From NCBI GenBank assembly GCA_038205115.1, contig JBBRCE010000023.1, forward strand, positions 1 through 64,000: DNA of 64,000 bases. The letters are read 5' to 3'. The stretch comes from JBBRCE01 sp038205115. GTDB taxonomy: Bacteria; Planctomycetota; Planctomycetia; Pirellulales; JBBRCE01. Every line of letters begins with the position of its first letter. Position 1 is the stretch's first letter. Positions 44,206 to 53,745 of this stretch are shown here, one piece after another. The position numbers and the translations under genes are program-made. The notes beneath the pieces are model-generated. The model worked only from the letters and a program-made list of their open reading frames with translations. It had not been told where the DNA came from and did not search any database.

Positions 44206-46770
44206 ATGCGGCAAACAGGCTGGGCACTGCTGATCGGCTGCTTTCTGGCAATCGCCACGGCGCAGGCGATTGCGCAAGGCACGTTCACACAGCCGGCTCC
44301 TATTCCAACCCAGCCCGGCTTGGCACCGCAACCGCGCGGGGGCAGTCAGCAAAACGGCTTGCCGCCCACGCCGTTCCCAAACAACGGCACTCCTGCGCCG
44401 GCAGCCGGACAGGCCAACGCTCGAACCGAAGTGCGTTTGACTTGGACCGATCCACGCCCCGTGGTGGTTTCGATTGGCAGCCAGGTTCGTACGGCCGCCA
44501 TGTTGACCACATCGGCCGGCCAGCCACTCCCGGGGCAGCGAATCGATTTTCAGTTGGCACAAAACGGCGCGGGGCAGTTCTTGGCCGACCAGCCAGTGAA
44601 AACTTCGTTCTTCAGCAGCTCGGCGGTCAAGGTGGTCGATGCCCGCAACGCCTACGGCGAAACGCTCAAAGAGCCCGTCGTGGTGGGCGTCGGCCCGTCG
44701 GCGGTGACGATGCCGCCCGGCAGTTTGTGGATTGGAATTACTTCGGCCACCGAAGGCATCAGCCAGGTTCGCGCGTCGCTGCACGATATCCAAGGCCCGG
44801 CCAACAATGTGACGCGAACCATTTTTTGGGTCGACGCCAATTGGACGGCTCCGCCCGACGCCCACGCGGCGCTGGGCGCCAAAATGCCGCTGGTGACCAA
44901 GGTCTTTCGTCACTCCAACGCCCAACCAATTGGCGGCTGGCGCGTGCGATACGAACTGGTTGGCGGACCCGAGTGCGGTTTTGGCCCCGGCGCGGCAAAG
45001 TCGGCCGACGTCAAGTCCGACGAACAAGGCTTGGCGGCGCTGGAATTGAATTCGCCTGCAAAAGACGGCACTTCGGACATCAAAATCAGCGTGTTCGAAC
45101 CTGCGCGGCGAGAAGTCGTGGGGGCCGAAGAATTGATGATCGGCACCAGCGTCGCGCACGTCGTCTGGGGCACGCCCAGTCCCGTGCCCACCACCGGCAG
45201 CACGGCTGCCACGGCGCAACCCATCAATCCGCAAAATTCCGCGCAGCCACTCACGCCGGGCGGACCGCCGCCGGGCACGCTCGGCCAACCAGCGGCGCAA
45301 ACTTTGCCCACGTCCAACGGCGGGCTGACAGTGTTCGTTCGCGGTCCGGATCAGGCGGCGGCAGGCACGCAGGCCGAATATGTTTTGGATGTCGAAAATA
45401 ATGCCGACAAACCGATCGACCGCGTCACGCTGACGTTTAACATTCCGTCCGGCGCCACGGTGGCCGACACGCAGCCGCAATCGCAGGCCGAAGCTGGCAA
45501 ACTCAGTTGGGATTTAGGCCAGCTTGGCCCGCAAGAAAAACGCGTGTTCAAAACCACGCTCAACGTCAATCAGCCGGGCGTCACCAGCACCATGGTGGCC
45601 AAGGCCGAACTGCTCAGCGGCGACGGCCGGCTGGCTACGCACTCGCGGTCGCTGCTGGTTCGCGGGCCGCTGCTGGACATTAACATCACTTCGCCCACCA
45701 ATGTTACGGTTGGCGGCGAAGCCAAATTCAACGTCTCAATCACCAATCGTGGACAATCGCCCGCAAACAATCTGGTGATTACGGATTCGTACGACGATGG
45801 CCTGGAGTCGGACGTGCCAGACTCCAAGGGCAAGATTAGCAACGACAAATTCGGCTCGCTCGATCCGAATCAAACCAAATCGATCGTGCTCAAATTCCGC
45901 GTGCTCAAGCAAGGCGAACTTTCGCACGCGCTGGAAGTCACCGGCGACGGCGGCATCCGCGTCAACAAGACGGCCACCATCCGCGTGGCCGATACGGCCA
46001 GCGTCGGGCCGCCCACCATCGCGCTTAAGAAGACCGGGCCGCTGGAGGTCAAAGTCGGCGATACAGCGGTTTACATCATCGAAGTCAGCAACAACACTGG
46101 GCGGCCGATTCCCAAACTGCAATTGGCCGACCACTACGATCTGCGTTTTCCGCCCCGCGAGGCCACCGAAGATTGCGATTTTAAAACGCCCGGCGAACTG
46201 CATTGGATCATCGAAGATCTGCAGCCCGGCGAAACAAAAAAGCGGCAAGTCAGATGCGAAGCCACTGCGGCCGTGAACCGGCTCTGCACGCTCACCACCG
46301 TGGACGTGCTGGGCTTGGAGCAAAAGCGGCTGACCAGTTGCGTGACGCTGGTGGGTGATGGAACAAGCGGCGCAGCGCCGCCACCGGTCGCCCCGGTTGG
46401 TCCCAGCCAGGTGACGCTGTCGATTGCCGAACGTGATAACCCGGTGCTCGTCGGTCGTGAGACCGTTTATTATCTGACTGTGGTCAACAAAGGCCGCACG
46501 CCGGACCGCCAGGTTTCGCTATCCGTCACCGTGCCAAGCGAAGCCACGATCTTAAATCAAATCAAAGGCGACTTGGCCGAAGCCCCGCGCGGGCAAACGA
46601 TCCGCTTTGCCGATATTGCCGAACTCAAAGCGGGCGAAACCTTCAAATACGAAATTCCGGTGCTGGTGCAAAAGCCGGGCGACGTAATGCTCCGCGCCGA
46701 ACTCACCAGCCGCGGTCTGCCACGGCCAATCGTCAAAGAAAAGCCAACCAAATTTCTGCCCGTGCAATAA
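44206..46770 (+). CDS. Secreted DUF11-repeat surface protein
   Basis: An 854-residue protein with a signal peptide (WALLIGCFLAIATAQAIAQ). After a Pro/Gln/Asn-rich linker there is an Ig-like domain (about 75-300) and then at least three DUF11-type beta domains, recognised by NNADKPIDRVTLTFNIPSG, VSITNRGQSPANNLVITD and VSNNTGRPIPKLQLADHY. Planctomycetes and other bacteria use such repeats in cell-surface or wall-associated proteins. ATG 44206 is favoured by the signal peptide. It appears to be transcribed alone. Role inferred only. Confidence 0.85.
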   Translation: MRQTGWALLIGCFLAIATAQAIAQGTFTQPAPIPTQPGLAPQPRGGSQQNGLPPTPFPNNGTPAPAAGQANARTEVRLTWTDPRPVVVSIGSQVRTAAMLTTSAGQPLPGQRIDFQLAQNGAGQFLADQPVKTSFFSSSAVKVVDARNAYGETLKEPVVVGVGPSAVTMPPGSLWIGITSATEGISQVRASLHDIQGPANNVTRTIFWVDANWTAPPDAHAALGAKMPLVTKVFRHSNAQPIGGWRVRYELVGGPECGFGPGAAKSADVKSDEQGLAALELNSPAKDGTSDIKISVFEPARREVVGAEELMIGTSVAHVVWGTPSPVPTTGSTAATAQPINPQNSAQPLTPGGPPPGTLGQPAAQTLPTSNGGLTVFVRGPDQAAAGTQAEYVLDVENNADKPIDRVTLTFNIPSGATVADTQPQSQAEAGKLSWDLGQLGPQEKRVFKTTLNVNQPGVTSTMVAKAELLSGDGRLATHSRSLLVRGPLLDINITSPTNVTVGGEAKFNVSITNRGQSPANNLVITDSYDDGLESDVPDSKGKISNDKFGSLDPNQTKSIVLKFRVLKQGELSHALEVTGDGGIRVNKTATIRVADTASVGPPTIALKKTGPLEVKVGDTAVYIIEVSNNTGRPIPKLQLADHYDLRFPPREATEDCDFKTPGELHWIIEDLQPGETKKRQVRCEATAAVNRLCTLTTVDVLGLEQKRLTSCVTLVGDGTSGAAPPPVAPVGPSQVTLSIAERDNPVLVGRETVYYLTVVNKGRTPDRQVSLSVTVPSEATILNQIKGDLAEAPRGQTIRFADIAELKAGETFKYEIPVLVQKPGDVMLRAELTSRGLPRPIVKEKPTKFLPVQ

Positions 46771-46894
46771 GCGGGCAGCGTCCCGCTTGGTGCTCTTTAA
46801 GCGCAGTCGTTGCCTCCCTGGCATGCTAGAATCAGCGTCCCGCCGGCGAACCGTTCGCTCCGGTTGTCCGATCCGTCGCGCTGAACGAGCAAGC

Positions 46895-47536
46895 ATGGAA
46901 AGCCTGGTTTTTCTCAAACAGTATTTTCGCAACTTCCATTCGACGGGCGCCGTGCTGCCCAGCGGGCGGATGCTGGCCCGCGCGCTGTGTCGGCACGCGC
47001 AATGCTCGCCAGATTTAGCCAGCGCCACGCCAAGGCAAATTCTGGAAGTTGGCCCCGGCACCGGCGCGGTGACGCGGCGATTAGTGCAATGCCTGGGCCC
47101 CCACGATCGGCTGACGCTCATTGAACTGAACGATGCGTTTGTGGCGCATCTGCGGCAACGTTTTGCCAGCGAGCCGGCGTTTATGGCCGTGGCCGATCGC
47201 TGCCGGATCGTGCAGGGCAGGTTGGAAGAAATGCCGGCCGAGCCGCGCTTCGATCGCATCATCTCCGGGCTGCCGCTGAATAACTTTTCGGTCGAAAACG
47301 TCGAGCAGATTCTCAGCGTGTATCGCCGGCTGCTCGCGACGGGCGGCGTGCTTTCGTTCTTCGAATACATCGCCGTGCGGCCCGTCAAGCGGGTGATTAG
47401 CGGACGTCACGAACGCCAGCGATTGACCGGCATTCAGCACGCGCTGGATGCGCTGTACGCGGCTGGCCAAGCCGAGCGAGACTGGGTTTGGCCCAACGTG
47501 CCGCCGGCCTGGGTCAACCACGTGCGGTTCGGTTGA
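46895..47536 (+). CDS. PmtA/KsgA-like SAM-dependent methyltransferase
   Basis: A 213-residue class I methyltransferase. Motifs: ILEVGPGTGAVTRRLVQ (SAM loop), LTLIELNDAFVAHLR, and FDRIISGLPLNNFSVE, where the phospholipid methyltransferases have a GLPxxxxP-type sequence. The group includes bacterial phosphatidylethanolamine N-methyltransferases, so phospholipid head-group methylation is plausible; a small-molecule role is not excluded. ATG 46895 (MESLVFLKQYFRNF) matches the helical N-terminus of the family. Confidence 0.8.
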   Translation: MESLVFLKQYFRNFHSTGAVLPSGRMLARALCRHAQCSPDLASATPRQILEVGPGTGAVTRRLVQCLGPHDRLTLIELNDAFVAHLRQRFASEPAFMAVADRCRIVQGRLEEMPAEPRFDRIISGLPLNNFSVENVEQILSVYRRLLATGGVLSFFEYIAVRPVKRVISGRHERQRLTGIQHALDALYAAGQAERDWVWPNVPPAWVNHVRFG

Positions 47537-47666
47537 CGTGCCGGCGTTATCACCGGCGCGCAGAATTTCTACGGTTGCGAATTCGCAGCCGGCTTTTGCA
47601 TTGCGGCCGTCTTTCACGTAGCATTGACGCGCCAGATCGAGCGATAATTTTTACTCCGTGGTGATT

Positions 47667-48476
47667 ATGCTTTCTCAAAGAATTGGTTTCTTCGGCGCGG
47701 GTCAAATGGCCACGGCGCTGTCGCGAGGCTTCGTTGCCGCCGGGCTGGTGTCAGGCAAAAACATTCAGGCCAGCGATGTTGCGCCAGCCGCGCTCGATGC
47801 GTTTTGCAGCAGCGTGCCCGGCGCGCAGCGGGGCGAAAATGCAGCAGTCATCGCGCAGGCCCAAATTCTATTTTTAGCCGTCAAACCGCACCAAATGCCG
47901 CAGGTGTTGGCCGATGTCAAACAGCACGCCAGTGACGACCTACTGGTGATTTCGATTGCCGCCGGCGTGCGGTTGGCGACGATGTCGGCGGCGCTCGGTG
48001 AACGTTGCCGCCTGGTCCGCGTGATGCCCAACACGCCCTGCCTGGTGGGCCAAAGCGCCAGCGGCTACTGCCTGGGACCACGGACCACCGCCGCCGATGC
48101 CCAACTCGTGGCGCAACTACTCAACGCCGTCGGCAAAGCGTTTCCGCTGGACGAAAAACTGCTGGATGCGGTCACCGGTTTATCGGGCTCGGGGCCGGCG
48201 TTTGCCTTTGTGATGATCGAAGCCCTGGCCGACGGCGGCGTGCGGATGGGCTTGCCGCGAGCAATCGCACTGGCGCTCGCGGCGCAAACGCTCAAGGGCG
48301 CCGCCGAAATGGTGCTGACCACCGGCGACCATCCGGCCGTGCTCAAAGATCGCGTGGCCAGTCCGGGCGGCACCACCATCGCCGGCTTGCAGGCGCTCGA
48401 AACGGCCGGTCTGCGCGGCGCATTGATCGCCGCTGTCGAAGCGGCCACGCTGCGATCGATCGAACTGGGCCAGTGA
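47667..48476 (+). CDS. proC: Pyrroline-5-carboxylate reductase
   Basis: A 269-residue enzyme for the last step of proline synthesis (pyrroline-5-carboxylate to proline with NAD(P)H). Nucleotide-binding FFGAGQMATALSRG is at the N-terminus, followed by LAVKPHQM, VRVMPNTPCLVGQSASGYC and the signature LSGSGPAFAFVMIEALADGG with KDRVASPGGTTIAGL. ATG 47667 is chosen; two GTG codons just upstream are also in frame. No other proline gene is near. Confidence 0.96.
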   Translation: MLSQRIGFFGAGQMATALSRGFVAAGLVSGKNIQASDVAPAALDAFCSSVPGAQRGENAAVIAQAQILFLAVKPHQMPQVLADVKQHASDDLLVISIAAGVRLATMSAALGERCRLVRVMPNTPCLVGQSASGYCLGPRTTAADAQLVAQLLNAVGKAFPLDEKLLDAVTGLSGSGPAFAFVMIEALADGGVRMGLPRAIALALAAQTLKGAAEMVLTTGDHPAVLKDRVASPGGTTIAGLQALETAGLRGALIAAVEAATLRSIELGQ

Positions 48477-48852
48477 GTGGCAGCGTCTCATTCGAGTGGC
48501 AATTCAACGTGCCGGGGCCAGACGTTACGGCTCGCCTAATGCCATTCGCAAATGTCCTTTGCAGCCGCTTCAGTTCACGAAGATCATCTCACGCGCAACG
48601 ATAGCAGCATCTTCGTGCCTCAAGGGCGAAGACGCGAACTTCTCGCCACAAACGCGATTTGCTCGCTGGCTGCGTGAAAGTCTTGCAATGAATTGTGCAG
48701 AATAATTCGCTTCACCCGCACCGAACAATTGGTAAATTGAATATCGCTGATGGAAGGAGGCGATCTGATCGGTCGCATAGCCCGGGTGCGGCCCTTCTAA
48801 CTCTGAAAGCTTGGCAGATGACCTTGAATCACCAACCGAATTCACCTGTGCG
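48477..48852. other. Intergenic region
   Basis: No credible gene. A weak promoter-like pair TTCACC/TAAATT lies about 48708-48735. A GGAAGGAGG near 48752 precedes only a 16-codon frame. Confidence 0.4.
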
Positions 48853-49974
48853 ATGAGAATGAATGTCTTTCTGCTGCCGGCATGTGCTTGGTTTGCCGTC
48901 GTCGGATTGCTCATCCTGCTGTGCCGGTGGCTCCGCACCCATTCCCAACGATCTTCGGCAGGAAGGCGATTCCAATGGACGATCAAAGAGAGTTTCGCCG
49001 GCATGGCCTCGATCGCGTGGTTTGTGGCACTTTCGCTGCAGATTGGCATCCCCGCCACAGTATTCTACTTTGTGGCCGCAGCCTGCGCCGCATTCCTCGC
49101 CGTGCTGTCTGGCTTGCGAGTGCCAGAAAGCCTACTTGTCTTTGTGACTGCCGCATGGATGGCCATCATCTTGTTTCCCGCGGAAGACATCGGCCTCCTG
49201 CACGATCGTCCCGGCGTGGACGCATTGGGCAACAAAGCTTTCAAGCAAGACTTCGTCAATCTCAATCGACTGACTGTCGCGCTCTATGAATATTTCAGCC
49301 ATCATTATCGGTTTCCGCCGTCGGTCGGGCGACGGGAGCCCAACGAGTGCTTGGTGAGCTGGCGGGTTCTTCTGTTGCCACAACTTGGTTACAAACAACT
49401 TTATGAGAGCTATCACTTCAATGAACCTCGGGACAGCCCGCATAACCAAACATTACTGAGCAAGATGCCCGCCGAATATCGATCGCCGAACGCGACAACC
49501 GGCGGACAGTGCTGTTATTTCGCGCTCGCTTTAGAGAACTCCGTTTGGGAGTCTCAAGAAAACTCGAACTGGAATTTCATTAGGCGAGGACACGAGTTGG
49601 CGAACCCGCTTCTGTTGTGCTCGAAGCCGGAAGTGTCAGGTAATTGGCTCGAACCCAAGGATATCGATTCGAAGCTTTTTGCGGCGATCAATCATCGCCC
49701 AGAGCCCATGGTGAACATCGGGCTTGATGATTTGAGGCCCGCAGCGGCTTTTTCAAACTATGTTTCCCAGCCAATCTTGATTGAACCCAACGTCGGCATC
49801 GAGCAAATTCGCGTTGTCGTCCTGTCCGATTTTTGCATTCGGGGTACTGTCATGCTTGTCGGAGCAAAACGAGTGAAAACTCCGTGGCCGCTGATCGTCG
49901 GCGCTGCCGCGTTTTCGGCGTGGTTGATTTGGAGGTCGAGTGCAAATCGCGTTTCAACAAATGTAGAAGGATAG
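48853..49974 (+). CDS. Multi-helix membrane protein with DUF1559-like segment
   Basis: A 373-residue protein. Helices near residues 5-25, 48-70, 73-90 and 95-112 are followed by a soluble region. That region has LNRLTVALYEYFSHHYRFPPS and LVSWRVLLLPQLGYKQLY (parts shown), then NEPRDSPHNQTLL and MPAEYRSP, the pattern of planctomycete DUF1559 proteins. Normal DUF1559 proteins instead start with a type IV pilin-like signal; here it is replaced by several helices. The last 30 residues hold another possible helix. Function unknown. Confidence 0.72.
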   Translation: MRMNVFLLPACAWFAVVGLLILLCRWLRTHSQRSSAGRRFQWTIKESFAGMASIAWFVALSLQIGIPATVFYFVAAACAAFLAVLSGLRVPESLLVFVTAAWMAIILFPAEDIGLLHDRPGVDALGNKAFKQDFVNLNRLTVALYEYFSHHYRFPPSVGRREPNECLVSWRVLLLPQLGYKQLYESYHFNEPRDSPHNQTLLSKMPAEYRSPNATTGGQCCYFALALENSVWESQENSNWNFIRRGHELANPLLLCSKPEVSGNWLEPKDIDSKLFAAINHRPEPMVNIGLDDLRPAAAFSNYVSQPILIEPNVGIEQIRVVVLSDFCIRGTVMLVGAKRVKTPWPLIVGAAAFSAWLIWRSSANRVSTNVEG

Positions 49975-50326
49975 CCATCGCGCTTCTCAAGTTCACTACC
50001 TGTTTTTACCATCGTTTACTAAAACGTCTCAAGCTCGTATTACCTTTCGGCCCTCAACTGCCGCCTCGCTCTTGCCCAACATTTGCTCATGGCCGCATAC
50101 TTCTCAACGGCCGCCACGCGACAAGCGAGTGGTAAGCGCCGCCAATTCTTCAATTCGACAAGAACCGTCGCGCGATGTCCCGATCCGCATGTTGGGCTTC
50201 GCTGCTGCGCCTGCGTACCTGCCGCGCCATCTCGGGTGCGCGGAAGTCGAGGCGACCACGCTGCGGTCGATCGATTTGGGCAAACGAATAACTCGCCGGC
50301 AAGATCGCATTCGCTAGGTATCACTG
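49975..50326. other. Intergenic region holding a paralogue remnant
   Basis: Apart from the 111-bp duplicated stretch (50141-50251) nothing is recognised. Confidence 0.5.
50141..50251 (-). pseudogene. 3' remnant of a third copy of the zinc-binding membrane protein gene
   Basis: It matches 51579-51689, the 3' end of the intact paralogue, with about 7 mismatches in 111 bases. Read on the minus strand it gives FRAPEMARQVRRRSSEAQ and then HADRDIARRFLSN followed by the same TGA stop. No start or upstream domain remains, so it is a leftover of a tandem duplication. Confidence 0.8.
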
Positions 50327-51391
50327 TCAGGGTTGCTGGTCGCTGTCCGGCGAAGTCTGCTGCGCCATTTCGGCGCGGGCTTGTTGCATCAGCGCACTGA
50401 GTTCGCACACGACTTGGGCCAATTTGGGGTCGGAAAAGTTGAGCGTGACTTTCGTACCGTCCTCGCTCAATTGCCGAACGCCAACGCCCAGCAGTTGACG
50501 GTCGAGACGCGCACCGAGATGATTTCGCCAGTAGTAGATTGCCCCCAAAAGCGGACCAATCGCGATCCACGAAAAATCCATTCCAAAATGCTGCTTGGAA
50601 TAACGTGGCAACTGCTTTAAGCTAACCCAGGTGATCGCGAGCCAAAATGCCAAATACAAAAACGTGATCAAATAGCCAATCCGTTTGCGTTGAATTCCGC
50701 AACGTCCGCAAACGGGCGCGGTCAGACAGGCAGACCTTCCGTAGGACCAAAGTATTAAATCCAGGCCGCGCCAAACGGTCAGCGAGTAAGCCTCGATCGC
50801 TTGCCGGCCGCAGTGTACGCATTGCTCCGGAAATGTCACGTGCGGTCGTGGGAGCTCCAGGCAGCCCGCATCGGCCACTTTGACCGCCAGTCCAGCAACA
50901 GCCAGCCAGTTGTTGTCGATACGCGCCGCGTGGCCTGGCATTTCAACGGGCGAACCGCGCATTGCCGCCCGACCAGCGTCCAAGACGGAATTCAGATAGC
51001 TCATTGCCGGTTGGTAGCCGATCCAAATGTCAAAGAAACGAATTCGTCGACCGTCCGCGAACTGCAGCACCGTCGGCCGTGTTCCCCAGCAGTCTTCCAA
51101 ATCGGTCAAATCGAAAATTTCTCGCAATCGTCCAAACCAGTAATACTCTATGCGTCGTCGAGTGACGACGTAACGAATTGGCGCTTGATAAAGAATTAGC
51201 AGCAATGCAACCGGACCGAAGGCCATCGCCAAGCTGTAGGCCCAACCGTTCTCCCAAGGCCATTTTCCATCCGACCAACAACTGAACGCGAACGCCGCCG
51301 CTCCTGGGATAACGATCAGCAGCCCACGTGGCTGATACAACGAGAATGCAAACTCGGAATCCGGCTGAGTCTGATTGTTGCCGTTATGCAA
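50327..51391 (-). CDS. Membrane protein with internal zinc knuckles (paralogue A)
   Basis: A 354-residue protein with two N-terminal helices (about 22-45 and 50-70). A PH-like segment follows (APIRYVVTRRRIEYYWFG, residues 70-85), then a soluble middle carrying CVHCGRQ and VCGRCGIQ (two CxxC pairs, likely one zinc site), and two more helices around 245-300. The tail is Gln/Met-rich. It is a paralogue of the gene at 51588-52550 with the same order of features. The start appears to be TTG 51391 without a clear Shine-Dalgarno, so the N-terminus is uncertain. Function unknown. Confidence 0.7.
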   Translation of the reverse strand: MHNGNNQTQPDSEFAFSLYQPRGLLIVIPGAAAFAFSCWSDGKWPWENGWAYSLAMAFGPVALLLILYQAPIRYVVTRRRIEYYWFGRLREIFDLTDLEDCWGTRPTVLQFADGRRIRFFDIWIGYQPAMSYLNSVLDAGRAAMRGSPVEMPGHAARIDNNWLAVAGLAVKVADAGCLELPRPHVTFPEQCVHCGRQAIEAYSLTVWRGLDLILWSYGRSACLTAPVCGRCGIQRKRIGYLITFLYLAFWLAITWVSLKQLPRYSKQHFGMDFSWIAIGPLLGAIYYWRNHLGARLDRQLLGVGVRQLSEDGTKVTLNFSDPKLAQVVCELSALMQQARAEMAQQTSPDSDQQP

Positions 51392-51587
51392 AGGAGTAAT
51401 TTAGAAGTCTAAGAGTCTGCGGGAGGATGAACTGCCAAACCAGATCGGCTTGCACGCAACGGGCGAAATCGACAAACAAGCTTTAAATTTAGTCGAGACG
51501 CATAGGGCGTGTCGAGAATGCAAAAAAGCGAGCCGCGAAGCGTTCCGTTCGGAATGCTCCCGTCCTACGATAATCATCGCCAATCCT

Positions 51588-52550
51588 TCAATTCGACAAG
51601 AACCGTCGCGCGATGTCCCGATCCGCATGTTGGGCTTCGCTGCTGCGCCTGCGAACTTGCTGCGCCATCTCGGGATCGCGGAACTCGAGCGAAATCGTCT
51701 TTGCATCCGTGCTCAGTCTGAGCACGCGAACTCCCAGCAACTTCGAATCGAGCCTTCGGCTCAGTTGGGAGGCCGCAAAATACGCAGCCGCGATTTGAAT
51801 CGCGACCATGCCGCTCGCCACGCAATAAAACAACCAGTTGAACGTCGGCAGAATAACCAGCACGACAACCGGCACGAACGTCGCCGCCATCCAGAGGCCG
51901 CAGTAGACCATGACCAGCCGCAAACCAAACCGTTTTCTACGCAACCGGCATGGCAAGCAAAGCGGAATTTCGACCCAATCGATTTGCGGTAAGAAAAAGC
52001 TGCCGCCGATGCCTTTCAGCGGCAACGTGAGTTCATCCAAATCTTCACAGTTTACGCAGCAGCGCGGAAACGTTAAGTGTCGCAGCGAAACGTCGGCGCG
52101 CGTTGCGCCGGTGGCGCGCGGCTCTTCGTCCGTTTCCACTTGCTTGCGATCCTCGGCCATGTGCAAGACGGTGATCGCTTGCTGAAAGTTGGTCCAAGAT
52201 CGACCGAGACGAACCGTTCTGTGCTGCGAGAAACGAACGGTGGCTTGCCGGCCCAAGGTCACGCGCTCCAAATCCGCCAGCGCATAGGTGGCCACGACTC
52301 GCTGGCCGCGAAGGTGCTGCACGTGTGTCCGGCTGACGACAAATCGAACCGGGGCTCGGTAGAGCAGCCAGACGAGCAGGATCAGCACCGCGCCGGCGAG
52401 CAACCAGTAACCTGGCGCGTTCCGCCAGCCTTCGAAATACCAACTGCACAATAGCGCTGCGGTGGCGGTGGCCACCGGAGGCGCCCACGGCGGCGGCCGC
52501 ATCACAATTGGCGCATCGTTTTTTAGATCAACCGTCACGGAAACCGACAC
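51588..52550 (-). CDS. Membrane protein with internal zinc knuckles (paralogue B)
   Basis: A 320-residue protein from GTG 52550. Layout: two N-terminal helices (TATAALLCSWYF and YWLLAGAVLILLVWLLY), PH-like APVRFVVSRTHVQHLRG, Cys pairs FPRCCVNCEDLD and PLCLPCRLRRKRFG, two more helices, and the C-terminal LDSKLLGVRVLRLSTDAKTI. This order equals that of paralogue A (LDRQLLGVGVRQLSEDGTKV), so they arose by duplication. A shorter copy of its 3' end lies at 50141-50251. Function unknown; the PH-like and zinc calls are by eye. Confidence 0.75.
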   Translation of the reverse strand: MSVSVTVDLKNDAPIVMRPPPWAPPVATATAALLCSWYFEGWRNAPGYWLLAGAVLILLVWLLYRAPVRFVVSRTHVQHLRGQRVVATYALADLERVTLGRQATVRFSQHRTVRLGRSWTNFQQAITVLHMAEDRKQVETDEEPRATGATRADVSLRHLTFPRCCVNCEDLDELTLPLKGIGGSFFLPQIDWVEIPLCLPCRLRRKRFGLRLVMVYCGLWMAATFVPVVVLVILPTFNWLFYCVASGMVAIQIAAAYFAASQLSRRLDSKLLGVRVLRLSTDAKTISLEFRDPEMAQQVRRRSSEAQHADRDIARRFLSN

Positions 52551-52640
52551 TCAACATGATCGTGATTGCCAGTTGACGCGTGGCCAGCAGACGGCGGCGC
52601 TCGGAAAAGCGCCGCCCGCGTTTCAACAATCGATCATAGC

Positions 52641-53414
52641 CTATTTCTTAGCCTGATCGTCGCTGCGGCGGAGGTATTCGTCGAGGCTGACTTGCGTGTA
52701 GGTCACGAGCGAACTGGCCGTCTCGTCGATGCGGCGGCGATCCGAATCGACCAACCGCCAGAAAGCCTGATGCTCGCTGCGGACGGTGAGCGTGCTGCCG
52801 GTAACGCGTTGCCGGGGCAGTTCGGTGAGCTGTACCGATTGCGGAATCAGGTCGGCACTGACCAGCACTTCGTTTACGGCCAGGCGCGGAAATGGCGGCA
52901 TGGAACCGCGATTGACGCGCGCGTTCAAACGCGCCGAGGCGTCGGCGAATTCGCGATATTGCTTGGCGGCGGTCTCCAGCGGCGATTTTTGCGTGGCCAC
53001 TTGGTAAGTCATGTACGTGCTAGAAAAAACCATGTCGCCGGACTTGGTATCGAGCGATTGCTCGAAGTGCGGCTCAGCACTGAACTTGAGCAGCGGATCG
53101 CTGGCCTTGATGGCCCGCGCACGTAAGCTACTGGCAAATTGCGTCAGCTCTTCGTATTTGACTTCTGCCCGAATCTTACGAGCCGTATCGAGCAAAATCA
53201 CGCGGTCGTGCTGCGGGTCAAACACGGTGACGACCGCGGGCTTGCCGAGATAATCGTAAACCTTGCCGGAGTGAAACAGCGTGGTGATTTCGCTGCTTGG
53301 ATTGGCTTCCTTACCGGGAAAAATCTTGGTTTCGACGCGGAAATCGTCGGTCGCCTGCACGCGAGCCGACCAGCCGGCCAAAACCAAAGCCAACACAAAG
53401 CCAATGCGTTTCAT
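52641..53414 (-). CDS. Secreted protein of unknown function
   Basis: A 257-residue protein from ATG 53414 (MKRIGFVLALVLAGWSARVQA, a signal peptide cleaved near residue 21). The mature part begins FRVETKIFPGKEANPSSEITTLFHSG and continues with VTVFDPQHDRVILLD, suggesting a beta-rich binding domain that senses or stores something outside the cell. A helical C-terminal part follows. Upstream in-frame ORF extension lacks a signal. I do not recognise the family. Confidence 0.68.
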   Translation of the reverse strand: MKRIGFVLALVLAGWSARVQATDDFRVETKIFPGKEANPSSEITTLFHSGKVYDYLGKPAVVTVFDPQHDRVILLDTARKIRAEVKYEELTQFASSLRARAIKASDPLLKFSAEPHFEQSLDTKSGDMVFSSTYMTYQVATQKSPLETAAKQYREFADASARLNARVNRGSMPPFPRLAVNEVLVSADLIPQSVQLTELPRQRVTGSTLTVRSEHQAFWRLVDSDRRRIDETASSLVTYTQVSLDEYLRRSDDQAKK

Positions 53415-53745
53415 GACGTTTCTCGTACTCGTTGGAAGGGCGACATTTTGCGGGCCAAACAATAGCAAGAACGTCACCACGCGTAAAGACGTATCTGCAG
53501 CGGTAAAACCAAGCGATGCTAGCAGCCGCACTGCCAACCGCCACGCTTGCGTTGTGATTCGGACGGAAACTCACAGCGACCAGCCGCCGCCGAACGTGAG
53601 CTTTTGTCAGCCGCGCGTCGCGGCCAATCGGAGCGAATGAAAAACAATCAACTTGAAATGGGCGTTCCGGTTGATTTACGATGATGTGTGCAACGTGCTT
53701 TGACACGTCGTTTCCAACCGAGCCCATCACCCACCGAGAATTTCC
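53415..53745. other. Intergenic region, divergent secreted-protein genes
   Basis: No gene seen. It contains the promoter-like pair at 53653-53682. Confidence 0.45.
53653..53682 (+). promoter_or_regulatory. Candidate promoter
   Basis: TTGAAA (53653-53658) and TACGAT (53677-53682) are spaced by 18 bases, 64 bases before the start at 53746. Confidence 0.4.

Noticed and set aside
47540..47565. Hairpin GCCGG/CCGGC after the PmtA-like gene
   Set aside because: Only about five pairs and no T-run; not strong enough to call a terminator.
50040..50570. 176-residue minus-strand ORF across the paralogue remnant
   Set aside because: It reads the remnant in a different frame from the real paralogue and overlaps the end of paralogue A.
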